A stretch of DNA of 21,907 nt, taken from IMG/VR virus record IMGVR_UViG_3300033146_004416, positions 1 through 21,907 of that record; one strand, 5' to 3'. The notes beneath the pieces were generated by a model, which saw only the letters and a list, made by a program, of their open reading frames with translations, ran no database searches and had not been told where the DNA came from. Every line of letters starts with the position of its first letter. Position 1 is the stretch's first letter. Positions 12,487-21,529 of the stretch are shown here, piece after piece. The DNA is from a virus. The position numbers and the translations under genes are program-made.

Positions 12487-14381
12487 TGGCTGGAGAGATA
12501 ACATTTGGAACTCCTACTGACTTTACTACCGTATTATCATCAGAAAACCTAGTAGTAGGTATAGATGATGACAAGTTCTCAGTATTATTTGATGTTAATA
12601 GTACATCAGATGCTGCTAATGTCATCAGTGCTACTGTCTCTGGTTTAGTCCCAACTTTTGGTGTTCCTATTGCAGGATCTAGTAATACTAATAACTATTG
12701 GACTGCATCAATGATATCCCCATCACCTAATATTACTATAGGAGTATTAGGAGATAATGACCCTAATGTTGGTGTATATTCTACTACTGGGAATACTATA
12801 AAGTTTATTAGCCCTGGAAAGTTTAGTTCTAATGATAGACTTCCAGGGTTTGTTAATGTTGCTAATACCCCAACTGTAGGTACAGCATTGTTAAATGCAT
12901 CAGATGCAATATTTGTTGCATACCCTTGGACATTAGATGGATCTAATAATATAACAGTTGGAACTGTGAAATATATTAATACATCAATACCAAGGTTTGG
13001 TAGTAATGGACATTCAGGTGTTGCTCTAGACTCAGAAAGAACACTAGCAGTTTACACTGATATTAAAAACTCTAATTATGCTACAGCAATAATTATAACT
13101 AATTCATCTGGGGTTATTTCTTTTGGAACTCCTGTAGTATTTAAGAGTGAAGAGTTATTACAATATAATAATACCCATCATCAAACTTTAGCAGTATCAA
13201 AAGTAGAAGATAATAAAGTAGTAGTGTCTTATATCACTGATATTTATAATTCTGGTACTCATGAATATAGAGCTGCTATGATGCCATTAATAATTACTGG
13301 TACATCTATAACAGTAGGGACAGAAAAAGAAATTAATACTAGTTTATATAATAATTTTATTGACTCTGTTTCTACTAACGATGATGGTTCTTTCCTAGTA
13401 TCTTATCAAGTAAGTGGGCAATATATAAAAATATTTTTAGCACACCTAGATCCTACAACCAACACTATTACAAAAGAATTAGATCAGCAATTACCAGCAT
13501 ATTATTCAATTTCGGGTAGTCATGTTGTTTCATCAATGGCTAAAATACATAGTACAGAAGAAAAATATGTATTCGCTGCTAAAGACTCAGATAGTAATAA
13601 AGGTTCTGTTATAGTATTTGAGTTGAGTAGTACTACTCCAGTTAATACTTTATCATCAGAAGATACACTATTATATTCACAAATTGGTGGAAATGAGACT
13701 ATAAAATATGGAGGAGCTACTAGTAATACATTATTATTTGAAGATATTGGTAAATATTTAATAATGAATACTATCCCATCAGAAGATACTCTATTATATT
13801 CACAAAATGTGATGGGTCCTATAATAATAATTCCACCATCTGAAGATAATTTAATATTTTTTAATACTCCTGGGGAATATATTAATATTATCGATCCGAC
13901 TAGTAATACATTATTATTTAAAGATACTGGTAATAGAATTATTACAACCATATCTTCAGAAGATACCCTATTATATTCACAAAATGTTGATGGACAAAAT
14001 ATTATAATAGAACCATCTGAAAATAATTTAATATTTTTTAATTATCCAGGTCAACCAACCATTGTTAAATATATTTATCCTACTAGTGATCTATTAATAT
14101 TTAGTCAGACAGTTAATTTTCCTGTATATATAGAGTCTACTAGTGATCTATTATTCTTAAAGTCTTGGGCTCCACCAACCTATCAATATGTAACACAAGA
14201 AGATAGATATAATAATAATAATTTAATATCAATAATTGGTGAGGAATATGAGATAAAAATAAAGAATGTTAATATATTACCACAACAGAATAATATTAAC
14301 TATCTTATATTTAAAGGATGGGGTGGTAATATCACTATCCCTACTATAACAGAGGAGGAAGGCTATAATGAAAGCCAGTGA
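12486..14381 (+). CDS. Large repetitive structural protein, beta-propeller-like plus 20-aa repeats (631 aa)
   Basis: Residues 1-385 contain beta-rich units of about 55-60 aa with recurring elements such as FVAYPW, AVYTDIKNSNYATAIIITN, SFGTPVVF and FLVSYQVS, as in beta-propeller modules of phage structural proteins. Residues about 385-561 hold nine units of about 20 aa built on [PST]S-[EDN]-x-L-[LI]-[FY]. A closing domain (EEYEIKIKNVNILPQQ) follows. There is no signal peptide. The gene sits between head and adaptor genes, so it is probably a head fibre, decoration or host-binding protein. It overlaps the adaptor start by 14 bases, with the adaptor's AGGAGG inside its last codons. Confidence 0.65.
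   Translation: MAGEITFGTPTDFTTVLSSENLVVGIDDDKFSVLFDVNSTSDAANVISATVSGLVPTFGVPIAGSSNTNNYWTASMISPSPNITIGVLGDNDPNVGVYSTTGNTIKFISPGKFSSNDRLPGFVNVANTPTVGTALLNASDAIFVAYPWTLDGSNNITVGTVKYINTSIPRFGSNGHSGVALDSERTLAVYTDIKNSNYATAIIITNSSGVISFGTPVVFKSEELLQYNNTHHQTLAVSKVEDNKVVVSYITDIYNSGTHEYRAAMMPLIITGTSITVGTEKEINTSLYNNFIDSVSTNDDGSFLVSYQVSGQYIKIFLAHLDPTTNTITKELDQQLPAYYSISGSHVVSSMAKIHSTEEKYVFAAKDSDSNKGSVIVFELSSTTPVNTLSSEDTLLYSQIGGNETIKYGGATSNTLLFEDIGKYLIMNTIPSEDTLLYSQNVMGPIIIIPPSEDNLIFFNTPGEYINIIDPTSNTLLFKDTGNRIITTISSEDTLLYSQNVDGQNIIIEPSENNLIFFNYPGQPTIVKYIYPTSDLLIFSQTVNFPVYIESTSDLLFLKSWAPPTYQYVTQEDRYNNNNLISIIGEEYEIKIKNVNILPQQNNINYLIFKGWGGNITIPTITEEEGYNESQ
13640..14160 (+). repeat. 20-aa repeats arranged as a three-unit superrepeat (period 180/177 bp)
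   Basis: Nine copies of an S-[EDN]-x-L-[LI]-[FY] unit occur. Six of them form two successive A-B-C sets: TSNTLLF, SEDTLLYSQNV, SE[DN]NLIFFN. ACTAGTAATACA recurs exactly 180 bp apart (13719 and 13899); the B and C units recur 177 bp apart (13779/13956 and 13838/14015). Confidence 0.75.
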
Positions 14382-15669
14382 TATCAATAAAAGAGCGAGA
14401 AGTTTAGCAGACATGCCAAATGCAGACTTTATTACGTATGAAGATGAATTAGGTTCTCTTAATGAGAGTTGGAAAGATATATATTCTAAATTAACAGAAC
14501 AAGATGAGGACTATTTTATCAAAGAACATGAGTTTGAAGGTACTGACTATACTCTTCCATCTGATATGTTCAAATTAAGAACAGTAGATATATTTATGGG
14601 CGATAAGTGGACTATAGTAAATAAAGTATCACTATCATCACGTAATGGACTTCGTTTAGGATATAGAATTAGTGGAAAAGAGTTAATAATTGTTGGTAAT
14701 GTTAATAACAATAAAATACGTATTACTTATTATCCACCACCAGAATGGATGACTCTTCCAGATGTTTCTATTACATATAATACTAATTTGCCAACGGTTA
14801 ATGATCTATATTCAAGTTGGGGTGTTATAGACTCTTCTAATATATTAAATACTGTTAATAATTCTTGTTATCTTATACAAGAAAATGAAGATACTCCACA
14901 AGAATTATTTTCATCAGCCGGTGATATATCACATCCTCTATATTATAAAAACAGTATATTATTCATAGAAGATGGAGAAGAGTTAAAGAAAAGAACATCT
15001 GATAATACTATTATAACACTAATTGATACTGCATCCGGTGGAATTAGTCCTAATAATTATAGACCATCAATAGTAAAAGATAAATATTACTATGTTCCTA
15101 TTGATGAGAGTGCATCCAAGGTATTAGACTTGAAAACTGGAGTTATTAGTGTATACGATGATAGTATATTATATGATAGTCTCTTTGTTAACCCAATAGG
15201 AGATAAAAGATATTATCTTACTACTGATGTTTACGGTTTAACATCACTCAAGTGTAATAGTACTACCTTGGTACATCAGGGTGTAGAAGCATTCTCTTAT
15301 CCATTCTTTACAGTAGATGATGTTATTTATAGACTAGATGAAAATGATAATTTTACAGAATGGGGAAGTGGTTCTATTGGTGCCAATGGTAAAACATCTC
15401 TTATAGTAGGAGATCCATTTAGAGGTAATATTATAACAATAGGAAATGCTCAAGACTCTAACTTTAATTATCCTCTCAATATAGTACCAGAAATTATGTC
15501 TTACTCTATGGCTCTTGACTATACTCGTAAAGCACAAGGTGATCCTACACTTATTAAAACTAGGTTGGGTGAATTATGGATGAGACTAGAAGAAGTAGTA
15601 AAGAGAGATGACTATGAAACAGAAGTAATAAATAGTTCAAATGGGTGGGTTTATAATTATGGAGAATAA
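14368..15669 (+). CDS. Head-tail adaptor protein with inserted beta-rich domain
   Basis: Residues 1-133 (KASDINKRARSLADMPN, LNESWKDIYSKLTEQDEDYF, EFEGTDYTLPSDMFKLRTVD, IRITYYPPPEW) and 366-433 (MSYSMALDYTRKAQGD, LGELWMRLEEVVKRDDYE) fit the helical adaptor that joins portal and nozzle in short-tailed phages. Such adaptors are usually about 150-200 aa. Here a stretch of about 230 residues (135-365) rich in beta strands (SILFIEDGEELKKR, KYYYVPIDESASKVLDLKTG, VIYRLDENDNFTEW) is inserted and looks propeller-like. AGGAGG precedes the ATG at 14368. The gene directly precedes the nozzle genes, which supports the call; no database check was possible. Confidence 0.7.
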   Translation: MKASDINKRARSLADMPNADFITYEDELGSLNESWKDIYSKLTEQDEDYFIKEHEFEGTDYTLPSDMFKLRTVDIFMGDKWTIVNKVSLSSRNGLRLGYRISGKELIIVGNVNNNKIRITYYPPPEWMTLPDVSITYNTNLPTVNDLYSSWGVIDSSNILNTVNNSCYLIQENEDTPQELFSSAGDISHPLYYKNSILFIEDGEELKKRTSDNTIITLIDTASGGISPNNYRPSIVKDKYYYVPIDESASKVLDLKTGVISVYDDSILYDSLFVNPIGDKRYYLTTDVYGLTSLKCNSTTLVHQGVEAFSYPFFTVDDVIYRLDENDNFTEWGSGSIGANGKTSLIVGDPFRGNIITIGNAQDSNFNYPLNIVPEIMSYSMALDYTRKAQGDPTLIKTRLGELWMRLEEVVKRDDYETEVINSSNGWVYNYGE

Positions 15670-16909
15670 AACTAATATAGATCTTTTTACATCTCTTAAT
15701 ACAGAGACAGTAGATCAGAATATAGTAGAATATGGTAAACCTGCACCTTCTCTAAAGAATAATGGTATAGAAAGAGATGGGGGTATTACTAACCTCTATT
15801 CTTCTGTTACCCCTATTACTACTGATACTATTGACTTTACAGATGACGGTAAAAAGATAACTACAACAATTGTAGGCGATAATAGATGGATATATATTAA
15901 TGATAAAAAAATAGGTGAGGTAACATCTCTTGGTATAGAGAGTAAAGTAGAAATAGAAGGTGCTCTTGATATATCATTAGATAATAGTAATAATTATACT
16001 ACTCTTAATTACGCATCAGAAGAAATAATATTAAAACAGTTTACTAGTAGTGGAGTATTTATTCAAGAAAAGACATTAACATTTGAAGGTATACCAGATG
16101 AGGTAACTTCTGTATACTTTGTAAGACAAGATGATATGGAATGGGATACTCCTAAAGAGTTTATATTGAGAACTGGTAATACTGTATCATTGCTAAAAGA
16201 AGATGGTTCTTCTAAATTAGCAGTAATACGTTCTTCATCATTTGTTGACTCTGTAGTATACGATGATAAATTAGTAATATCAGATCAAGAAGGTATAGGA
16301 TATTTTGATGGAACAGAGTGGCATTGGCCAGTTGGTCATGATGATGTTCTTAATAGAATGAATAGTGCTCTCAAGGAAGGTAAATTACTAGTTTATGATA
16401 ATACTTATCTAGTAGTACTCGGTGATCAAGGTATATCTTCTTGGGATGGATATGAATGGAAAATGTTTGATGGTACAGGAACATCTGATGGACCATTTAT
16501 CAAGGATGATGATATCCCTAGTTGGAGTTATACAGAAAAATTATTATCTCTTACAGAATATAAGGGAGAGTTAGTAATAGGAATGAGTTTAGGTGTTATG
16601 AGCTGGGATGGTAGTGAATGGACATTCCAAGATGGTACTGGTGGATCTTCTGAAGTATTTTCATCATATATTACTGATGTAACAATAGTTATGAGTTATT
16701 ATGATGAGAGAGTACATGATAGTTTTCTTATAACAATATCAGGAGCAGGAAAAGATCAATTGTCTTCATTTGGATATTTTGGTAGTGGATGGAGATATAG
16801 TGATGGAACAGGAAGTGGAGCCGGACCTTATGCTCAGAACCCTGGTGGTTTGTATACAGTTTATTCTGTTGTACAACATAATTTATACTTAGTATTAGGA
16901 GGAAAATAG
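15659..16909 (+). CDS. Tail nozzle protein, N-terminal part, with propeller blades
   Basis: The N-terminus (ENKTNIDLFTSLNTETV, KNNGIERDGGITNLYSSV) resembles the start of podovirus nozzle proteins (P22 gp10 / T7 gp12 role), the tube below the adaptor. From about residue 200 come propeller-like blades: SWDGYEWKMFDGTG, SWDGSEWTFQDGTG and SGWRYSDGTGSGAGP, spaced about 55 aa. The protein stops at LVLGGK in the middle of a blade, and the next gene resumes with GIASFDGYKW. I prefer ATG 15659 (GGTGG upstream, overlapping the adaptor stop) over ATG 15641, which adds six residues and has no ribosome site. It is probably a partner of, or one half of, the protein that follows. Confidence 0.6.
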   Translation: MENKTNIDLFTSLNTETVDQNIVEYGKPAPSLKNNGIERDGGITNLYSSVTPITTDTIDFTDDGKKITTTIVGDNRWIYINDKKIGEVTSLGIESKVEIEGALDISLDNSNNYTTLNYASEEIILKQFTSSGVFIQEKTLTFEGIPDEVTSVYFVRQDDMEWDTPKEFILRTGNTVSLLKEDGSSKLAVIRSSSFVDSVVYDDKLVISDQEGIGYFDGTEWHWPVGHDDVLNRMNSALKEGKLLVYDNTYLVVLGDQGISSWDGYEWKMFDGTGTSDGPFIKDDDIPSWSYTEKLLSLTEYKGELVIGMSLGVMSWDGSEWTFQDGTGGSSEVFSSYITDVTIVMSYYDERVHDSFLITISGAGKDQLSSFGYFGSGWRYSDGTGSGAGPYAQNPGGLYTVYSVVQHNLYLVLGGK

Positions 16910-19170
16910 CATGCCAGCACCCCCACCAGCACCAGGAATAGCATCATTTGATGGTTATAAATGGAGAAATGTAGATGGAACTGGAGAAGGAACAGGGCCT
17001 TATTTAAGAGATAGTAATAATGATGTATTACCATATAAAAACTTGATATCATTTAACCAAGAGAGTATATCTACTTTCTTTCCTCTTCCTGTATCAGTTT
17101 ACTTTGGAAAGAATATTATTAGGAGATCTCCTCCTTCATATTATCACTATAATTTTACTTTAAGAGATAAAGTTATGCATATGGCATATTCTCTTACAAA
17201 TTGGGCATCATCTTCTCAACACGGAACAATAGATAATGATGCCAATTATTTAGCATACGATGATCCTCATGATATTTGGTATGCTATATCTTCTTCATTA
17301 GTTGGTTCTTATAAAATATGGAGTAAGAATGGTTTATCAGGATCTTGGAGTGAAAGAGTTAATGTATCAGGAGAAAGTCTTGTTGCAGCCAAATGTTCAT
17401 CAGCTTTGAATGGAAGGTTCTTGGCAGTAGGAACAAATGGTACTGTTATTACATCAATAGATGGAGTAAATTTTACTACTACAACTGTTTCTACTAATGA
17501 TATAGAAGATGTAGTATCTGATAATACTCAATTATATATTACAGATGGTGATACTATTAAAAGTACTACAGATGGAATTAATTTTACTGTAAAGAAAACT
17601 ATTGATGATGTAGTATTTAATTCTTTATCATGGTCTTGGGCAACTGGTTTAGTTGCCGCCGGATACAAGTACTATAGTACTCTTAATAAGTTAAGTAAAA
17701 TAGTTTACAATATTACTGACTCTGAATATTGGTTTGAAGAAGATGATCTTTATGATCCAGGGAATGGAATAGATCCTCGTTCAATAGTTTGTTCATCTTC
17801 TGGAACGAGTACTGGAAGTATTACATTTATGTATGGTAATAAGTCATTTATTAAGACTTCAATAATTAAACCATTTCAAGATAATTGGGTAGATGCTCCT
17901 GTTATGTTTGATAATATGATACTAGCAGGAGAAGATGGTACATATGAAAGAGCATTGTTTACAGACGGTGAATACACACAAGGAATGTGGGTAAATAATA
18001 AAGATAGTTATGAACAATTATTAATAGGACAGGATGGTGCTAATATATTATCTTACAAGGAAGCCAAATGGAAATTATGGGATGGTACAGGAGATGGTTC
18101 TGGTTTCTATTATAACAAGAAAGGAAAGTATACCACTCAGAACTCTTTGGTAAAATTAGTAGAATATGATAATGGTTTAACATTTATATCTGATAATTCT
18201 ATAGGGTATCACAAGAATGAACATTTTTACAACCTCTTCTCAGAAGCAAGACCAAGACTAGATCTTTACTCTGATACAACAATTGGAAGTATATCTTCTA
18301 CTTTGGTTAATGGAACATGGCAAGTATATCTTTCAAAAGATCAAAGAATATCTTCATTTGATGGCAACTCTTGGAAGTGGAGTGATGGTACCGGATCTGG
18401 TACCGGACCATATAATATGGAATATATTAATACATTAACAGGAAATGCATTTTCTGCTCTAGGACTAGGTTCTTACAAGGACTATCTTATAGTATATGGA
18501 TATTCTGGAAGAATATCTTCTTGGAATAAAGATAGTGGATGGAAATATTGGGATGGTACTGGAAGTGGTACAGGACCTTGGAATAGTGGTGATGCAATGA
18601 TATCACAAACTATTTATGATATGGAAGTAGTAGGTGATATGTTGATATTTGCTGGTGGAAGTGGTAATGTTTGTTCTTACAAGGATAGTTTGTGGGTGTA
18701 TGCAGATGGAACTAATTTTGTTAATGGAAGTGGTATGATCTATGGTGTAGGAGTTCTTGATACTGATCTTTCTTCTGTTCTTTACCAAAGAATTAAGAGT
18801 ATAAAATGGAGACCGATAAATAATACTCTTGTTGTAGGTGGTAGATATTCTAATGTTGGTCCTACTTCTTATTATCCTAGAGTATCTTCTGGTGGTATAG
18901 ATGTTAATGGGGATATGGCTTGGAAAAGAGGTGATGGAACAGATATTGGTTTACCTTTTTCTTCATGGCCTTATTCTTCTAATGTAGTAACATTAACTAG
19001 TGGTACATCTACATTTTTTCCTAATTCATATCCTATATCATGTCTTACAGTAATGAATGATGCTAAAAATACTATAGTAGTAGCCGGTGGTAATACTGGG
19101 AATATTGGCTCATTTGATGGTGATAATTGGAAAAATAGTGATGGGAGTGATATTGGTAAAGGACCATTTA
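16455..19170 (+). repeat. Propeller-blade repeat array spanning two genes
   Basis: Units with S-[FWY]-D-G-x-x-W-x-x-x-D-G-[ST]-[GD] cores, often ending GxGP, occur near 16469, 16630, 16800, 16975, 18077, 18383, 18547, 18705, 18932 and 19137. The first four are 161-175 bp apart, and this rhythm continues across the gene boundary at 16910. Confidence 0.7.
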
Positions 19171-21515
19171 GTGTAGGTGAAAACTTTAATATTACTCAAA
19201 TGCCAATAATTAATAACAAGTTAATAATTTCTGGAGCACAGATACCAAATTGGATATTTATGGATACTATCCAATATTGGGATCATGATAATATATTTAG
19301 ATCTATATCTGATATATCAGTAGGAGAATATAATAATAATTATTTCTTCAAGGATAATAAATTATATATGGTAGGACTGGATAACTTTATTCTTACTATT
19401 AATACTCAATTAGAATTAGACACATATATTGATAAGGCAATAATACCAGATGCTACTATTAAAAGTAATGAATTAAATAGTGTTTATTGTTACAAGTATA
19501 ATAATGGTAAATATTTAATGGGTGTACCAGGAAATAGTAGAGGACTTTATTCTAACTTGGATGAAGGTTTTTCTCTTGATGGAGATATAGAGTGCAAGTG
19601 GGCATTATTACAAGATAATAATACTGGATGGGTTAGACATGCTATTACTAATGATACTTGGTTAAGAGTTTCATCAGGTCAGGACTATATTAACCAATAT
19701 GGATATAATGGTTATATTAGTTTTAGTGAAGAGTTTAGTCAGGATGTAGTATGGAAAAACCCATCAGGTCTTAATATATCTAATGTATACGATGATAATA
19801 CTATATCAGGATATGGATATTCAGAAGTAATAATTAATAATAATAGTAATACTGATATCTATACAATATATTCTCCTGAATTAAGACCATCTCCCCTTGA
19901 TGGTGTAATGATCAAGAGCAATACAGATACTAATATTAATGCCTATGGTAAATTAACCAATGGACCTGGTATTAATACTGGAAATAAATTAGAGTTTAGG
20001 AGTAACTTTATTGGTAATGTTCAAGCTTATATATCAGTAGGGATGATAGATGGAGAAAGAGATAATGTTGGAACATTATTATCTGATGTAGGATATTATG
20101 ATCCAGGATGGACTCCTCTATTTTCTGATAATTCTATAGCTTATAGATATAACAACCGTTTTTATTTTATTAATATATCATCTTCTCTTTCTAATATTAT
20201 TCAAGAAGTAGATGAAAGGTTGTACAAGATAAATACTATTCATCCCCTCAATTTAATTGATACTATATCAGAAGAGATAAGGCCTGGTTCTCTTGACTAT
20301 AATGGGAGAACTATTTATACATCATTAGAAACTCCTGCTGCTACTAAAAAAGTTATAGCATCAGTATTCAATGGTGAGTTTTCTAACTCTGTAGATGTAG
20401 GAAATAAATTAGTAGCAATAGAAAATATGACTGCTGACTATTTAGAACTAGTAGGAGTAGGAATACCTTCTACTAATGTTATATTAGATGACTATATTAT
20501 AGATACTTATTTTGATAATGACTATTTTGTATCTACTCTTTCTGATAGTACAGAGATCATTGATAATAATAAATTAGATACTCTCTATATAGAGAATGAA
20601 AAATTACCTCTTTCTCTTGGTTCAGTATATGGTTTCAAGACTGCAACATCAGGAAATAATACATTCATATTATCACCAAATTATGATGGATATAAATTAG
20701 GTAATACTCTATCTGGGGACTATACTTTCTTTGAGTTATTTGGACAATTATATGGATATGATGAATTGAATATTTATCTCATGCCTATTAATAATGGAAC
20801 ATTAGGAACACCAACCAAGGTTGCAGTAGCTACTGGACTTGTATATATTGCTACAACTCCTAATGAAGCCTATTTTCTTTCAGAGTTTGATAATTCTCTT
20901 TACATCTTTACAGGTGGAAGAAGTTTGAAAAAAGCAAAGAGAATGAATAGGATGAGTAAAATAAAGAATGGCATATTCTCTGTAATAGAAAATACTCTCT
21001 TTCTTGATACCCTCGGTGATGAGATAATAGTAGTAAGAGATAGTATAGTTTCTACTATATCCAAGGATGAAGATATATCCAAGATATATAATACTACTAA
21101 TGGTATAATATATAAAGGACAGAATAATGTTTATCAATATTCTTATGAACCAACTGGAACAGTATCTCCTCTAGTATTCCAAACAGGATATTATGGTACT
21201 AATAATAATAGCAAGAGTATACTTGGAGAGTACGTTGTTACTATATTTAATGAACGCAAAGATGATGTTACAATAAAATTAATAGTACGTTCATTTGATG
21301 AAATTAATTATGGTGAAAATGAAAAGACTTTTAGGTTAAAACCTAAAGACTATGATGATAATGGTTATGCAAGAATTAGAATAAAGCCAAAGCACTCCAA
21401 GAGTTTAGGAACTAGTTTAATGGTAGAGAGTAATAGTAAAATTATATTAAGTAATATATTGGCAACATTCAAAGTTGCAGAGAAGGCAGTTATTGCGCCT
21501 TCTAGAAGTAGATAA
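16911..21515 (+). CDS. Giant tail protein, nozzle C-terminal part with multiple beta-propellers (1534 aa)
   Basis: The protein starts MPAPPPAPGIASFDGYKW, eight bases after AGGAGG (16897-16902), a strong ribosome site lying inside the preceding gene's last codons. It contains DGTGxGxGP-type blades (about residues 20, 389, 491, 546, 598, 674, 742), BNR-like units (NGTVITSIDGVNFT, STTDGINFT, about 170-235) and long beta-rich regions to about 1400. The last 110 residues (LVFQTGYYGTNN, KDDVTIKLIVRSFDE, YARIRIKPKHSKSLG, NILATFKV) resemble the closing beta domain of podovirus nozzle proteins. With the previous gene it would make one nozzle of about 1950 aa enlarged by propellers, perhaps for host binding. 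No adhesin or enzyme motif is seen. Confidence 0.6.
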   Translation: MPAPPPAPGIASFDGYKWRNVDGTGEGTGPYLRDSNNDVLPYKNLISFNQESISTFFPLPVSVYFGKNIIRRSPPSYYHYNFTLRDKVMHMAYSLTNWASSSQHGTIDNDANYLAYDDPHDIWYAISSSLVGSYKIWSKNGLSGSWSERVNVSGESLVAAKCSSALNGRFLAVGTNGTVITSIDGVNFTTTTVSTNDIEDVVSDNTQLYITDGDTIKSTTDGINFTVKKTIDDVVFNSLSWSWATGLVAAGYKYYSTLNKLSKIVYNITDSEYWFEEDDLYDPGNGIDPRSIVCSSSGTSTGSITFMYGNKSFIKTSIIKPFQDNWVDAPVMFDNMILAGEDGTYERALFTDGEYTQGMWVNNKDSYEQLLIGQDGANILSYKEAKWKLWDGTGDGSGFYYNKKGKYTTQNSLVKLVEYDNGLTFISDNSIGYHKNEHFYNLFSEARPRLDLYSDTTIGSISSTLVNGTWQVYLSKDQRISSFDGNSWKWSDGTGSGTGPYNMEYINTLTGNAFSALGLGSYKDYLIVYGYSGRISSWNKDSGWKYWDGTGSGTGPWNSGDAMISQTIYDMEVVGDMLIFAGGSGNVCSYKDSLWVYADGTNFVNGSGMIYGVGVLDTDLSSVLYQRIKSIKWRPINNTLVVGGRYSNVGPTSYYPRVSSGGIDVNGDMAWKRGDGTDIGLPFSSWPYSSNVVTLTSGTSTFFPNSYPISCLTVMNDAKNTIVVAGGNTGNIGSFDGDNWKNSDGSDIGKGPFSVGENFNITQMPIINNKLIISGAQIPNWIFMDTIQYWDHDNIFRSISDISVGEYNNNYFFKDNKLYMVGLDNFILTINTQLELDTYIDKAIIPDATIKSNELNSVYCYKYNNGKYLMGVPGNSRGLYSNLDEGFSLDGDIECKWALLQDNNTGWVRHAITNDTWLRVSSGQDYINQYGYNGYISFSEEFSQDVVWKNPSGLNISNVYDDNTISGYGYSEVIINNNSNTDIYTIYSPELRPSPLDGVMIKSNTDTNINAYGKLTNGPGINTGNKLEFRSNFIGNVQAYISVGMIDGERDNVGTLLSDVGYYDPGWTPLFSDNSIAYRYNNRFYFINISSSLSNIIQEVDERLYKINTIHPLNLIDTISEEIRPGSLDYNGRTIYTSLETPAATKKVIASVFNGEFSNSVDVGNKLVAIENMTADYLELVGVGIPSTNVILDDYIIDTYFDNDYFVSTLSDSTEIIDNNKLDTLYIENEKLPLSLGSVYGFKTATSGNNTFILSPNYDGYKLGNTLSGDYTFFELFGQLYGYDELNIYLMPINNGTLGTPTKVAVATGLVYIATTPNEAYFLSEFDNSLYIFTGGRSLKKAKRMNRMSKIKNGIFSVIENTLFLDTLGDEIIVVRDSIVSTISKDEDISKIYNTTNGIIYKGQNNVYQYSYEPTGTVSPLVFQTGYYGTNNNSKSILGEYVVTIFNERKDDVTIKLIVRSFDEINYGENEKTFRLKPKDYDDNGYARIRIKPKHSKSLGTSLMVESNSKIILSNILATFKVAEKAVIAPSRSR

Positions 21516-21529
21516 TAGGAGGAGTAATA

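Noticed and set aside
13520-13951. Leftward reading frame of 143 codons
   Set aside because: It exists because the repeated rightward sequence lacks antisense stops; it has no ribosome site and inherits the repeat pattern.
15641-15658. Earlier ATG for the first nozzle gene
   Set aside because: It has no ribosome site and adds only MGGFII; the ATG at 15659 has GGTGG upstream. It is kept as an alternative in the feature text.
12486-21515. Diversity-generating retroelement acting on the repetitive virion genes
   Set aside because: No reverse transcriptase gene or template/variable repeat pair was seen in the window; the repeats are explained by tandem duplication of structural units.
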